Assembly (NCBI GenBank): GCA_039923455.1
Contig: JBDTCS010000077.1
Span: forward strand, 1-30,907
Direction of reading: 5' to 3'
Origin: JBDTCS01 sp039923455
GTDB taxonomy: Bacteria > Bacteroidota > Ignavibacteria > Palsa-1295
Length of the DNA: 30,907 nt
The notes under the pieces were generated by a model. The model did no database searches and had not been told where the DNA came from. It saw only the letters and a program-made list of their open reading frames with translations. This document shows positions 7,515 to 15,410 of this stretch, piece after piece (position 1 is the stretch's first letter; the number at the start of each line of letters is the position of its first letter). The translations under genes and the position numbers were made by a program.

Positions 7515-8435
7515 ATGCCGAGTAACATTTCCGATATTACCCCTTCGGATCACGCTGCACCACCCGACCGCTCGTCGCTCAATGATGCTCGCTCCGGACT
7601 CTCAGGATTGACGGTCCAGACCTCCTTATTAGATACTGATACAGAAACTCAAGATCCTGTAGCCGAGCGTTTTATGGAGCTTGTCGCTGTCGTCAAACGG
7701 CTTCGAGCCGAATGCCCTTGGGACAGAGAACAAACTCACGAATCTCTGAGACCGATGCTCATCGAAGAGGCCTACGAAGCCGTCGAGGCAATAGACAGTA
7801 GAGACTACACTGAGCTAAAAAAAGAACTCGGAGATTTGCTCTTGCATATCCTATTCCATTCCGAACTCGGGGCGGAAAATGGTACATTTAGCTTAAAACA
7901 GGTCATAGAGGCCGAAATGGAGAAGCTCATCTACAGGCATCCACACGTTTTTGGGGAGCTAAAAGTGGCCGGTGCAGAGGATGTGAGTCGCAATTGGGAG
8001 CAGCTAAAACGGCGAGAAAAGGGCAGAAACAGCGTTTTGGACGGTGTTCCGACCTCCCTTCCCGCTCTCCAAAGGGCTGCCCGTATACAGGACAAGGCAT
8101 CGAAAGTCGGGTTTGACTGGACAGAGAAGGAAAGTGTTTGGAAAAAAGTACGCGAGGAGATTCTGGAGTTTGAAGCCGAGAGCGATCCGGTGCGTCGCGA
8201 GGATGAGTTTGGCGACCTCCTTTTTGCACTCGTCAATATCGCCCGCCACGAAAACCTGGAGCCCGAAGGAGCACTTCGCCAAGCCACTCAAAAATTCGAG
8301 CGCCGCTTTCGGGAAGTCGAGAAAGAGGTCGAACGATCGGACCGCCCATTCGCAAGTTACACCCTCGAAGAACTAGATGCAATCTGGGACGAGGTGAAGG
8401 TCAGGGAGCGTCAGTCGAATCCTCAGAAAAAGTGA
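7515..8435 (+). CDS. mazG: MazG nucleoside triphosphate pyrophosphohydrolase
   Basis: A 306-residue tandem-domain MazG that hydrolyses NTPs or dNTPs to monophosphates and pyrophosphate, a house-cleaning role tied to stringent-response control in E. coli. The N-domain begins RLRAECPWDREQTHESLRP (residues 62-80) and has the Mg-binding E84-E85-x-x-E88 with E104-x-x-D107 (KKELGDLLLH). The second domain repeats the pattern with REDEFGDLLFALVNIARHE near residues 232-250. The order and length fit full-length MazG, except for a Ser/Asp/Thr-rich N-terminal extension of about 48 residues that may be non-native if translation starts at the ATG before ERFMELV. It is followed by hicB-hicA 59 bp downstream, which may share its transcript. 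Confidence 0.95.
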   Translation: MPSNISDITPSDHAAPPDRSSLNDARSGLSGLTVQTSLLDTDTETQDPVAERFMELVAVVKRLRAECPWDREQTHESLRPMLIEEAYEAVEAIDSRDYTELKKELGDLLLHILFHSELGAENGTFSLKQVIEAEMEKLIYRHPHVFGELKVAGAEDVSRNWEQLKRREKGRNSVLDGVPTSLPALQRAARIQDKASKVGFDWTEKESVWKKVREEILEFEAESDPVRREDEFGDLLFALVNIARHENLEPEGALRQATQKFERRFREVEKEVERSDRPFASYTLEELDAIWDEVKVRERQSNPQKK

Positions 8436-8494
8436 GGAGAAGTGACCCCAGCCTCGCTTGAATTTTTTGACACTTTCCCATTGTTGCAAATAGT

Positions 8495-8704
8495 ATGAAA
8501 ACAGAGCTCACATTTATTGTCGAAGAGGCGATCGAAGGTGGTTACACGGCGCATGCTTTGGACGAGGGTATCGTAACCGAGGCCGATACGTTAGCCGAAC
8601 TCCGCGAGATGGTCCGAGATGCGGTTGACTGTCATTTCGACAAAGACCAAAAGCCGAAGACGATCCACTTGCATTTTGTTCGTGACGAAGTTATCGCAGC
8701 GTGA
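8495..8704 (+). CDS. HicB-like antitoxin
   Basis: A 69-residue protein with the partial RNase-H-like fold of HicB antitoxins: LTFIVEEAIEGGYTAHALDEGIVTEADTLAELREMVRDAV, i.e. the beta-hairpin, 'GG-Y-A' turn and helix after 'TEADT'. It is a short-form HicB without a visible C-terminal DNA-binding domain, so autoregulation may depend on another factor. It precedes and overlaps the toxin gene by 4 bp (GTGA), which suggests coupled translation and fits a type II toxin-antitoxin module with the antitoxin first. The start at 8495 has no Shine-Dalgarno sequence. Confidence 0.85.
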   Translation: MKTELTFIVEEAIEGGYTAHALDEGIVTEADTLAELREMVRDAVDCHFDKDQKPKTIHLHFVRDEVIAA

Positions 8705-8946
8705 AAACCCCTCGCGACCTTTCCGGCGTTGATCTCATCAAAGCTCTACAAGTTTTCGGCTATTCTCCCGTCCGACAATCTGGGAGCCATGTCCAATTAG
8801 TGACACAGAAAAATGGCGAGCACCATTTGACAATTCCGCTGCACTCACCTCTTCGAATCGGCACACTGAACAGAATTTTGAGTCTCGCCGCCGAACATCT
8901 TCTGATCTCGAAGAGTGAATTAGTTGAGAGAATTAGCCGAGTTTGA
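8701..8946 (+). CDS. HicA-like mRNA interferase toxin
   Basis: An 81-residue double-stranded-RNA-binding-fold protein of the HicA/YcfA family. The catalytic histidine sits in the conserved RQSGSHVQLV block (His30). The IPLHSPLRIGTLNRILSLA segment (about 46-64) is the second family block. HicA toxins bind mRNA and inhibit translation until neutralised by HicB. The start is a GTG overlapping the stop of hicB. The C-terminal extension ISKSELVERISRV is a little longer than minimal HicA. The intact catalytic His suggests the toxin is active. Confidence 0.88.
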   Translation: MKTPRDLSGVDLIKALQVFGYSPVRQSGSHVQLVTQKNGEHHLTIPLHSPLRIGTLNRILSLAAEHLLISKSELVERISRV

Positions 8947-9075
8947 CCGGTTCCAAGTTGCACCCAGCCTCTGGCTAGTATGCTCTGTTTCTCCTCAGAT
9001 ATCTTTACAATTCTTTTCGTATTTTTGTGTAATTCTGAATCGCCACTGCTGCCTAATTCTATTCTACAAGATACC

Positions 9076-9927
9076 ATGTCTTTGAACCCATCGTTTGCCA
9101 ACGAGAAGAAAGTCCTCGACCACGGATACGTAAAGCTGCTTGGTGTGCTTGGAGATGATACGTCGCCGGATAATGATGCGCGCATCTCGACCGGCTCCGA
9201 GGCTCGGAATGCCGATCAACAGAAAATCCTATTGCGGTTTCTGCTTCGACATAAACACACGACTCCGTTCGAAGGCTCGGTGCTCAAGTTCGAAGTGCGT
9301 GCGCCGATACTCGTGATTCGTGAGTGGTTCAGACATCGCACGTTTAGCTACAATGAGGAGTCCGGACGTTATAAGCAGCTCGATCCGCTCTATTATCTTC
9401 CCGATGCTGATCGTGTTGCCTACCAAGCGAAGAGCAATCATCAAGGTAGCGGCGAACAGCATCCGGAATCGGAGAGCTTTCGAGTCCTATGGAAGGACGA
9501 GCAAGACGGCTTTGAGAAAAACTACAACGACCTCATTCAAACGCACAACGTCGCGAAGGAGCTTGCGCGTTTAAATATGCCGGTATCGCATTTTTCGACG
9601 TTCATCGTCACGGGCAATTTGCTCAACTGGTTTCGCTTTTTGCAACTGCGTCGTGCGCCCAATGCACAAGAGGAGATTCGTGATTATGCGGACGCGATTG
9701 CAGAGATTTCGAGTCAGTATTTCCCGCTTTGCTTTGAAGCCTTCGAAGATTATTGGATGGAATCGCTTTCGCTTAGCGGCATGGAGCTTCAAACGTTGCG
9801 CGGACTCTTTGCAAAAGCGATCACGATGGATGAGGTCAATGCCGCACTTCCGGAGCCCTCGCCTAAGTTTACCAAGCGAGAGATGGAGGAATTCCGTGGC
9901 AAGCTGCGCGCACTCGGAATCGTTTGA
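9076..9927 (+). CDS. thyX: Flavin-dependent thymidylate synthase ThyX
   Basis: Makes dTMP from dUMP with methylene-tetrahydrofolate, FAD and NADPH. The ThyX signature RHRxxSxNExSxR is present as RHRTFSYNEESGR at residues 86-98 (start at the ATG 9076, 283 residues). The frame continues upstream to 8980, but the extra residues are hydrophobic and not family-like. Other family features are the N-terminal SxGSEA-like segment and the EFARxxLP-like AKELARLNMPVSHFSTF block. ThyX replaces ThyA in many bacteria; no ThyA is in the window. The glycosyltransferase gene begins 23 bp downstream, so thyX, the glycosyltransferase and nth probably form one transcript. Confidence 0.96.
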   Translation: MSLNPSFANEKKVLDHGYVKLLGVLGDDTSPDNDARISTGSEARNADQQKILLRFLLRHKHTTPFEGSVLKFEVRAPILVIREWFRHRTFSYNEESGRYKQLDPLYYLPDADRVAYQAKSNHQGSGEQHPESESFRVLWKDEQDGFEKNYNDLIQTHNVAKELARLNMPVSHFSTFIVTGNLLNWFRFLQLRRAPNAQEEIRDYADAIAEISSQYFPLCFEAFEDYWMESLSLSGMELQTLRGLFAKAITMDEVNAALPEPSPKFTKREMEEFRGKLRALGIV

Positions 9928-9950
9928 CGCGCAATCGCAGAGAACCAACG

Positions 9951-10637
9951 ATGCCCTTCGCGATAGTAACTACTCCTTCGCCATTTTTTTCGATCGTGCT
10001 TCCGACCTTCAACCGGCGAAGGCTTGTTGCGCGTGCGATCGAGAGTGTGCTTGCGCAATCGTTTCAGGATTTCGAATTGCTCATTATCGACGATGGCTCG
10101 CGGGATAACACACACGAGATGGTACTTCCTTTTGTTCATTCGGATGCACGCGTGCGCTATCATTACGGACAAAATCGTGGGCTTGCACTTGCCCGCAATC
10201 TCGGTTTACAAATGAGCACCGGCAGATACATCACGTTTCTCGATTCGGACGATGAGTATCTGAGCAGCCATCTTCGCATACGTGCAGCACACTTGGTGCA
10301 GCATTCGGAGATCCAACTTTTGCATGGTGGAGTCGAGATCGTTGGTGATGCATACGTTGCCGATAAATTTCATCCGGAGCGCAAGATACATCTCTCAGAG
10401 TGTGTGATCGGTGGGACGTTTGTTGTTCGCCGAGATCTTGCAGAACAACTCGAAGGTTTTCATGACATCGCGTACGGAGACGATAACGATTTTTTCGAAC
10501 GTGCAACGCACTCCGGTGCGATTATCGAGAAACTCTCCGATCCCACGTATCGCTACTATCGCAACGAAGCTGATTCTCTTTGCGCAATCGTTGAACGCGA
10601 AGGCATCGCCGGGATCGAAAAATTTCGAAAGGTATAG
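9951..10637 (+). CDS. Family 2 (GT-A fold) glycosyltransferase
   Basis: A 228-residue GT2 enzyme with the standard order: FSIVLPTFNRRRLVARAI (nucleotide binding), LLIIDDGSRDNT (Asp47/Asp48), GLALARNLGL, and the metal-binding DxD as FLDSDDEY (Asp98-Ser-Asp100). GGTFVVRRDL and a YGDDNDFFER acceptor-side block follow, so the catalytic domain is complete though short. The donor and acceptor are unknown. It probably acts on the cytoplasmic side of the membrane in a cell-surface glycan pathway. I use the ATG at 9951 (MPFAIV); a TTG at 9924 overlapping the thyX stop is possible. The nth start follows 3 bp after its stop. Its placement between thyX and nth gives no clue to its pathway. Confidence 0.88.
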   Translation: MPFAIVTTPSPFFSIVLPTFNRRRLVARAIESVLAQSFQDFELLIIDDGSRDNTHEMVLPFVHSDARVRYHYGQNRGLALARNLGLQMSTGRYITFLDSDDEYLSSHLRIRAAHLVQHSEIQLLHGGVEIVGDAYVADKFHPERKIHLSECVIGGTFVVRRDLAEQLEGFHDIAYGDDNDFFERATHSGAIIEKLSDPTYRYYRNEADSLCAIVEREGIAGIEKFRKV

Positions 10638-10640
10638 CGC

Positions 10641-11399
10641 ATGACGAAGCAAGCAGTAGTACCATCTCCAAAACGCAAAACTTCGAAAGGGCTCTCCGGA
10701 AAAGCGCAGATCTCTTCGAAGCTTGAGCAAGCGAACATGATACGCGAGAGCGCAGATGTTCGACGCGCACGATTTCGGACAATACTCGATGAGCTTGCCG
10801 TGCTGTATCCGGACGCAAAGTGTGCGCTTGATTTTACGAATCCGTTCGAGCTTGTCACTGCAACGATCCTCTCCGCGCAATGCACAGATGAACGGGTGAA
10901 CATCGTGATGAAAGATGTGCGCAAGAAATTTCCAACTCCGAAAGCGATGGCCACTGCGGATATCGCGGAGCTCGAAGCGACGATCCGCTCAACCGGATTT
11001 TTTCATCAGAAGGCGCTCTCGCTCAAGTCGATGGCAAGTGATATCGTAGAGAAGTTCGGCGGTGTTGTGCCAAGCACAATGGACGAGCTCACCACACTAC
11101 GTGGGGTCGGAAGAAAAACTGCAAATGTTGTGATGGGTAATGCTTTTCATAACGCTGAAGGGATCGCGGTCGATACCCACGTCACTCGGCTTGCCGGGCG
11201 GCTGGGCTTGAGCAAGCACAAGGAGCCTGAGAAGATCGAGCAGGACCTAATGTCGATGACTGAGCAGGCCGAGTGGTCCATTGTGAGCCACCTGCTGATT
11301 CTGCACGGTCGCGCGATCTGCACGGCCCGCAGTCCTAAGTGTTCGTCGTGTACAATTGCCGATCTTTGTCCCTCGAGAGGCATGCCGGGTAGCGTTTAA
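10641..11399 (+). CDS. nth: Endonuclease III (DNA glycosylase / AP lyase)
   Basis: Base-excision repair of oxidised pyrimidines. The helix-hairpin-helix LRGVGRKTANVV carries the catalytic lysine (Lys159), and the acidic residue of the VDTHVTR motif is Asp178. The C-terminal iron-sulfur loop has the C-x6-C-x2-C-x5-C pattern (Cys227, 234, 237, 243). LSAQCTDERVN near residues 77-87 is the family substrate-side block. The protein is 252 residues against about 211 in E. coli because of a Lys/Ser-rich N-terminal extension of about 38 residues before RRARFRTIL. Translation may start further in. Confidence 0.97.
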   Translation: MTKQAVVPSPKRKTSKGLSGKAQISSKLEQANMIRESADVRRARFRTILDELAVLYPDAKCALDFTNPFELVTATILSAQCTDERVNIVMKDVRKKFPTPKAMATADIAELEATIRSTGFFHQKALSLKSMASDIVEKFGGVVPSTMDELTTLRGVGRKTANVVMGNAFHNAEGIAVDTHVTRLAGRLGLSKHKEPEKIEQDLMSMTEQAEWSIVSHLLILHGRAICTARSPKCSSCTIADLCPSRGMPGSV

Positions 11400-11770
11400 C
11401 TGTACTATTCTCGCACGATAAGTGGCAAAGTGTATCACAATTGTCCGATTTTCGAATATTTATCCTAATTATTTGCATTTGGCTTCAGAATATATTATTT
11501 TCGAACAGGCAAGTCTGTTATGCGGCATATTTGCCCCGTTCGGCAACTTCTTAACACTTTGTCAGGATGAAACGGGTGCCTGACGAGATCAATCTTAATA
11601 ATCGGCCCGATTTTCGTTAATCTGTTCGAACAATCTTGCGATTCTTGTGTGTTTTCAGCGTCCCTATCCCACCTTGGAATAGGCTCCCATTGAAGCTGGG
11701 AGGAAAGCCGGAAACTTGTCTGTGCGGACATTCTATAATCGCCTGATCGAAGTATCCTATATTTGGTGCT
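11400..11770. other. 371-bp leader/intergenic region with tandem hairpins
   Basis: No gene is seen. Two hairpins lie at 11663-11683 (CCTAT...ATAGG) and 11682-11708 (GGCTCCCA, 7-base loop, TGGGAG, then AGCC). A TAnnTTTG-type element (TATATTTG, 11758-11765) resembles a Bacteroidota -7 box but lies only 5 bp before the next start codon, so it may be chance. A TTG...TATTTTCG pair near 11477-11507 is another candidate promoter. Confidence 0.5.
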
Positions 11771-13885
11771 ATGCGAAGCGTGCGTAATTCACTCGGTCGA
11801 ATTTTATCGACGGGACTTCTGAAAAGAAGTGCCACAGTTGCGCTATTTCTATTCGGAATTTCTACGCTCGCGTTTGCACAGCAGAACGCCCCGACCTCCG
11901 ATATTCCCCGCACGATGAGCTATCAAGGTGTCCTCGGTTCACGCGATGGTAGCCCAATACCAGATGGAGATTATGCTATCACGATCAGGCTTTACTCGGA
12001 CAAAGATGGCACGAAGTCTATCTACAAGGGTACCTATCAAGTGCCGGTCGTCAACGGAAATTTTAATGTCGTGATCGGCTCGGGTGAATCACCGCTTCCT
12101 GCTGTGGATGTACTGAACACGCCACTCTGGATCGGTATCACGGTGAATGGTAAAGAGGAATTGCGTCCTTATACACCGATAACTTCGAGTGCTTACGCAT
12201 TCAACATTGCTGACGGAGCGGTCACCGCGAAAAAGATGGGCACCGACTATCTCGGTTCGCTTTATCTCGATGGTGAGAAGATTACTTCTCGCGGCACGAA
12301 GCTTACACTTGAGGGTGAGGGCATCGCGATCACCTTCGATCCGCTCCGGAATGTTTTGCTCTTTAAGAATAATGGCGGTCCGCTTTCCGGTGCAGCAAAT
12401 AATGGTGCACCAAGTACGATCGGCGCGACGACGATAAGTGGCAATCTTTCCGTAAAAGGCACGATCAACGGAAATCTGACAGGCAATGCTTCCAGCGCGA
12501 CAGTCGCAAAGCACTCTCTGACCGCAGATCAATTGTCAAACTCGTGGGCGAGCGGCACTTCTGTCATTGCAGCACTAACGACGAATGGCGGAATGCTTTC
12601 GAATTCTACCACTGGCAATGCTGCATCCTCAACACTTGCAACAAACGCGATACACGCACTGAGTTCTGATCATGCTGCCGATCTTCTTAACACGACAACT
12701 GCGGGGCCATCTGTCGCACTCGTGCTGAAGACTTGGGGTGGATTGCTCACGAATGGTACCACCGGCAATGCGGGCTCGGTGACAAACGGAATTTATTCTA
12801 CCGGACTCTACACGAATCCATCCTGGATAGCATCCCTCTCTGCTTCGAAGATCACGGGCACCGTGGCAAATGCACTGCGTGCAAGTGGCGCGGGACAAGC
12901 GGATCAGATTGCGAACACCTATCTCGGAGGTGCGTCGGTCGAGAGTGCTTTGAAGGCGTATGCGAAGCCAATCGGAATTGATATCACCGGCTCTGCAACA
13001 CGTGCAACTTCCGCAAGTGAAGCAACGCATGCACAGAGCGCTGACCGCGCACTCGCTGCAAACGAAGCCACTCATACGCAGACTTCCGATCGGGCGAATG
13101 AGATCATTAATACTTTTGCATCCGGTGTGAGTGTTGCGACTGCACTGAAGACGTGGGGTGGTGTGCTGAGCAATAGCATCACGGGAAATGCGGGAAGCGT
13201 AACAAACGGACTTTATTCGACCGGAAGCTATGCGAATCCGTCATGGATCACTTCGCTTTCAGCAGCGAAGCTTACTGGTCCGGTTGCGAAGGCACTCTTT
13301 GCAGATCGTGCAGGAAGTGCTTTACCAAGCGGCCCGGCAGCGGGAGATCTGATAGGGAATTTTCCAACGCCACTCGTTCGTGCAGTGCAGACCTCCGCGG
13401 GACCTTCGATCATCAGCGCGATCAACGCTTCGACTACGCTGATCTCCCCGCAACGGCTTGCAAAAGATCTCGATATCAACGGTGGACAGATAGAGAATAC
13501 GGCAATCGGAACGAGGATTCAAAGTACGGGCGCTTTCACGACAACGCAATTGACACTCGCACTTGGCGAGACCATCACACCTGTTCCCGGAACAGTTTAC
13601 AAAGACAACGTAACAATAGCATGGGGTGATGTGCAATCAACCGCCGTGATCAAAGCACAATTTGGTAACGCAGTAATAGCGCACCCGACGATAGGAGTTT
13701 ACACGATCACGCTGCCAAACAGTCCAACAGCAGCGTCGGTCAATGTGACGTCGCAGAGCGCTGACCCTGTTCTATTTTCTGCAACACGCAATGGTAATGT
13801 GATCACCGTGCAATCGCGCAACGCGCTGAGCAATTTCGCCCCCGCAGATGCAGACTTTTACTACATCGTAGTCGGTCGGCCCTAA
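11771..13885 (+). CDS. Secreted repetitive tail-fibre-like surface protein
   Basis: A 704-residue exported protein (hydrophobic segment at about 20-36 ending AFAQ). Residues 45-150 hold a globular domain, opening PRTMSYQGVLGSRDGSPIPDGDY and ending in TPITSSAYAFNIADGAVT. This domain is typical of secreted structural proteins with phage-tail-like repeats. Residues 220-510 are low-complexity Ser/Thr/Ala/Asn/Gly-rich repeats: an ADxxxNTxxxGxSVxxALKTxGG unit starts near 251, 301, 376 and 441, and a block of about 55 residues starting at ALKTWGG recurs at exactly 140-residue spacing (about 315 and 455). The C-terminal 90 residues (AIWGDVQST... to FYYIVVGRP) form a separate beta-rich cap. No type IX sorting tail is seen. 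The function is probably structural or adhesive. Transcription ends near 14111-14146. Confidence 0.78.
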   Translation: MRSVRNSLGRILSTGLLKRSATVALFLFGISTLAFAQQNAPTSDIPRTMSYQGVLGSRDGSPIPDGDYAITIRLYSDKDGTKSIYKGTYQVPVVNGNFNVVIGSGESPLPAVDVLNTPLWIGITVNGKEELRPYTPITSSAYAFNIADGAVTAKKMGTDYLGSLYLDGEKITSRGTKLTLEGEGIAITFDPLRNVLLFKNNGGPLSGAANNGAPSTIGATTISGNLSVKGTINGNLTGNASSATVAKHSLTADQLSNSWASGTSVIAALTTNGGMLSNSTTGNAASSTLATNAIHALSSDHAADLLNTTTAGPSVALVLKTWGGLLTNGTTGNAGSVTNGIYSTGLYTNPSWIASLSASKITGTVANALRASGAGQADQIANTYLGGASVESALKAYAKPIGIDITGSATRATSASEATHAQSADRALAANEATHTQTSDRANEIINTFASGVSVATALKTWGGVLSNSITGNAGSVTNGLYSTGSYANPSWITSLSAAKLTGPVAKALFADRAGSALPSGPAAGDLIGNFPTPLVRAVQTSAGPSIISAINASTTLISPQRLAKDLDINGGQIENTAIGTRIQSTGAFTTTQLTLALGETITPVPGTVYKDNVTIAWGDVQSTAVIKAQFGNAVIAHPTIGVYTITLPNSPTAASVNVTSQSADPVLFSATRNGNVITVQSRNALSNFAPADADFYYIVVGRP

Positions 13886-13920
13886 GCCAACTGCCACTTG
13901 CTGCATTTCGGAGGAGCGTC

Positions 13921-14064
13921 ATGCAATCAACTGACAATCTTCAGGTACTCTTTTGTTGCATTCAAATTGTTGCGTGCATTATTTGGATTGGACTGCTCTA
14001 TTTTTTCAACTTTGTCAAAGGCCCGGCTCCTGGATTGGGCGATAGTGATGTTGCATTACAATAG
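13921..14064 (+). CDS. Small predicted membrane peptide (47 residues)
   Basis: The ATG at 13921 is preceded 4 bases upstream by GGAGGAG (13910-13916), one of the best Shine-Dalgarno sequences in the window, where most genes have none. The frame runs 47 codons to TAG at 14062. Residues 9-32 form one hydrophobic segment (VLFCCIQIVAC..., then IIWIGLLYFFNF), followed by a short tail KGPAPGLGDSDVALQ. This looks like a single-pass membrane peptide with a cytoplasmic or periplasmic tail. It shares a transcript direction with the surface protein 35 bp upstream and sits before the terminator. I know no family for it. Coding potential is supported only by the ribosome site and composition. Confidence 0.45.
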   Translation: MQSTDNLQVLFCCIQIVACIIWIGLLYFFNFVKGPAPGLGDSDVALQ

Positions 14065-14110
14065 GGCCGCAAAGATTAAGGGATTCTGATCATTTATTTT
14101 TCAAAGGGAT

Positions 14111-14146
14111 CTCGAGGGAGAATACTCGAGTGACTTATTTTTTTTT
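14111..14146 (+). terminator. Terminator after the surface-protein / small-peptide unit
   Basis: CTCGAG (14111-14116) and CTCGAG (14125-14130) form a 6-bp stem with an 8-base loop, followed by TGACTTA and a run of nine T residues. The 7-base gap between stem and T-run makes it less than ideal. Confidence 0.65.
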
Positions 14147-14164
14147 GCTTTCCACCTGCGATCC

Positions 14165-14692
14165 ATGCACGCCAAGCGCTTTCTGTTGTTATGCTTTCTG
14201 AACTTCGCAAGTCTTAGTTTTGCGGTGGATCTGAGTCGCGCACAAATCAACAACTCAATAAAGAGTGGCTCGCTAAAGGGTGTTTGGGAATTCTCGGCTA
14301 CGGCGCAAACGCCAAGTTCGACGATCGATGGCACGCTCGATATTGTTTTTGATAGCGCGACGTTCGTTGTAGGAGGATTTCGAACGAAGCTTGAGAACGG
14401 CGCAGCATCCAAGGCGAAGCCGTTTCATGGGCGACACATCGGTGATCGATTTATCGCAAAGACTGATTCAGGATTTTTTCCGGTCGTGAGAATCGATCTG
14501 ACACAGGATTCTACACTCGCGTTTAATGGCACGATGATGGTTTCGAAGGTGACCGGGCTTGAGCACAGAAAGCATGGAAAAACATCTCAGCGCCAGTACA
14601 TGGATGTGATGTACTCGACCTATATGCTTCGAGGCTCACCCGACCTGCTCAAACCAAAGTCTTCCAAGAAGCTACCTCGCAAAAAGTCCTAA
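14165..14692 (+). CDS. Secreted hypothetical protein
   Basis: 175 residues with a clear signal peptide (KRFLLLCFLNFASLSFA, cleaved near residue 20). The mature part is beta-rich: LKGVWEFSATAQTP, then a DGTLDIVFDSATFVVGG segment, then a second repeat-like section (VRIDLTQDSTLAFNGTMMVSKVTG) and a Lys-rich C-terminus (KSSKKLPRKKS). The alternation of 'G-x-W/L-x-F' strands resembles small lipocalin-like or calycin folds that report 'difference from blank', but I cannot name the family. It converges with the PAP2 gene, the stops overlapping by 4 bp (CTAA). Confidence 0.7.
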   Translation: MHAKRFLLLCFLNFASLSFAVDLSRAQINNSIKSGSLKGVWEFSATAQTPSSTIDGTLDIVFDSATFVVGGFRTKLENGAASKAKPFHGRHIGDRFIAKTDSGFFPVVRIDLTQDSTLAFNGTMMVSKVTGLEHRKHGKTSQRQYMDVMYSTYMLRGSPDLLKPKSSKKLPRKKS

Positions 14693-15390
14693 AGCTTCTC
14701 AGTCTCGATCTCATTTGTTTCGCTACCGTCGGTCGCTTCGGCAACTTTATTCCACGGAGAATTTTGTATTTGTCGTTTACCTGCCGGGCTTGCTGCGATC
14801 TCAGCTGCCGTGGGTACCGGATGTTTCTTCCGGTTCATCCGCTCTTCGAGGTACTCAATCAGTCCTGCGAATCCCATCCCTATCAAGATACCCATCACTG
14901 CACCACCAATGATATCGCTCGGATAATGCAAGCCAAGATAGACCCTCGATATAGAGATGAGCAGCGCGGCAATAAATAAGAAACGCGCGTAACGATTGTG
15001 GTTCAGTACGGTTGCAAAAAAGGTTGCCACCGCAAAATTATTGATCGCGTGTGACGATGGAAATCCGAATCCCAAACGCGGTCCGTCCGGCAACCGAATC
15101 CACGAGACCGCATGCTGACCGGTCGCCAGCATCTCGCAGGGTCGCAGGCGTCCAAATAGTGGCTTGATCACGAGCTGGGTAAGTTGATCGGTGAAGAGCA
15201 CGACTAACAAGGCTCCCAGCACAAGCCGGACGCCGCGCCACTTATATTTCCAGATTAGGTAGGCTGCTCCAAGTATGTAAAGCGGCATCCACCACCAGAC
15301 GGATGTGAGCCCGACCATGATCGGATCAAGCGTCTCGGATGCGATCGTACGATTGAAAAACCAAAGAATACTAAGATCGGAATCGTGCAT
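14689..15390 (-). CDS. PAP2-family membrane phosphatase
   Basis: A 233-residue lipid phosphatase of the PAP2 superfamily. All three catalytic motifs are present: K76-x6-RP84 (KPLFGRLRP), PSSH at 111-114 with His114, and SR-x5-H-x3-D at 148-159 (His155, Asp159). About five or six transmembrane helices are visible (25-45, 57-75, 118-132, 136-150, 160-178), with a long basic C-terminal tail. Substrates of the family include undecaprenyl diphosphate, phosphatidic acid and, in mycobacteria, decaprenyl-phosphoryl-ribose 5-phosphate. Because an arabinan-type pathway lies 7 kb away, this gene could supply that phosphatase, but the link is only inference. Its own promoter region holds a 12-bp tandem repeat. 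Confidence 0.9.
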   Translation of the reverse strand: MHDSDLSILWFFNRTIASETLDPIMVGLTSVWWWMPLYILGAAYLIWKYKWRGVRLVLGALLVVLFTDQLTQLVIKPLFGRLRPCEMLATGQHAVSWIRLPDGPRLGFGFPSSHAINNFAVATFFATVLNHNRYARFLFIAALLISISRVYLGLHYPSDIIGGAVMGILIGMGFAGLIEYLEERMNRKKHPVPTAAEIAASPAGKRQIQNSPWNKVAEATDGSETNEIETEKL

Positions 15391-15410
15391 GTATTGCTAA
15401 AAATCGAACT

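Noticed and set aside
13898..14089. A 63-codon frame in the gap after the surface-protein gene
   Set aside because: The start lies before the strong Shine-Dalgarno sequence and the frame differs from the 47-codon peptide, which has the better site and a cleaner hydrophobic helix.
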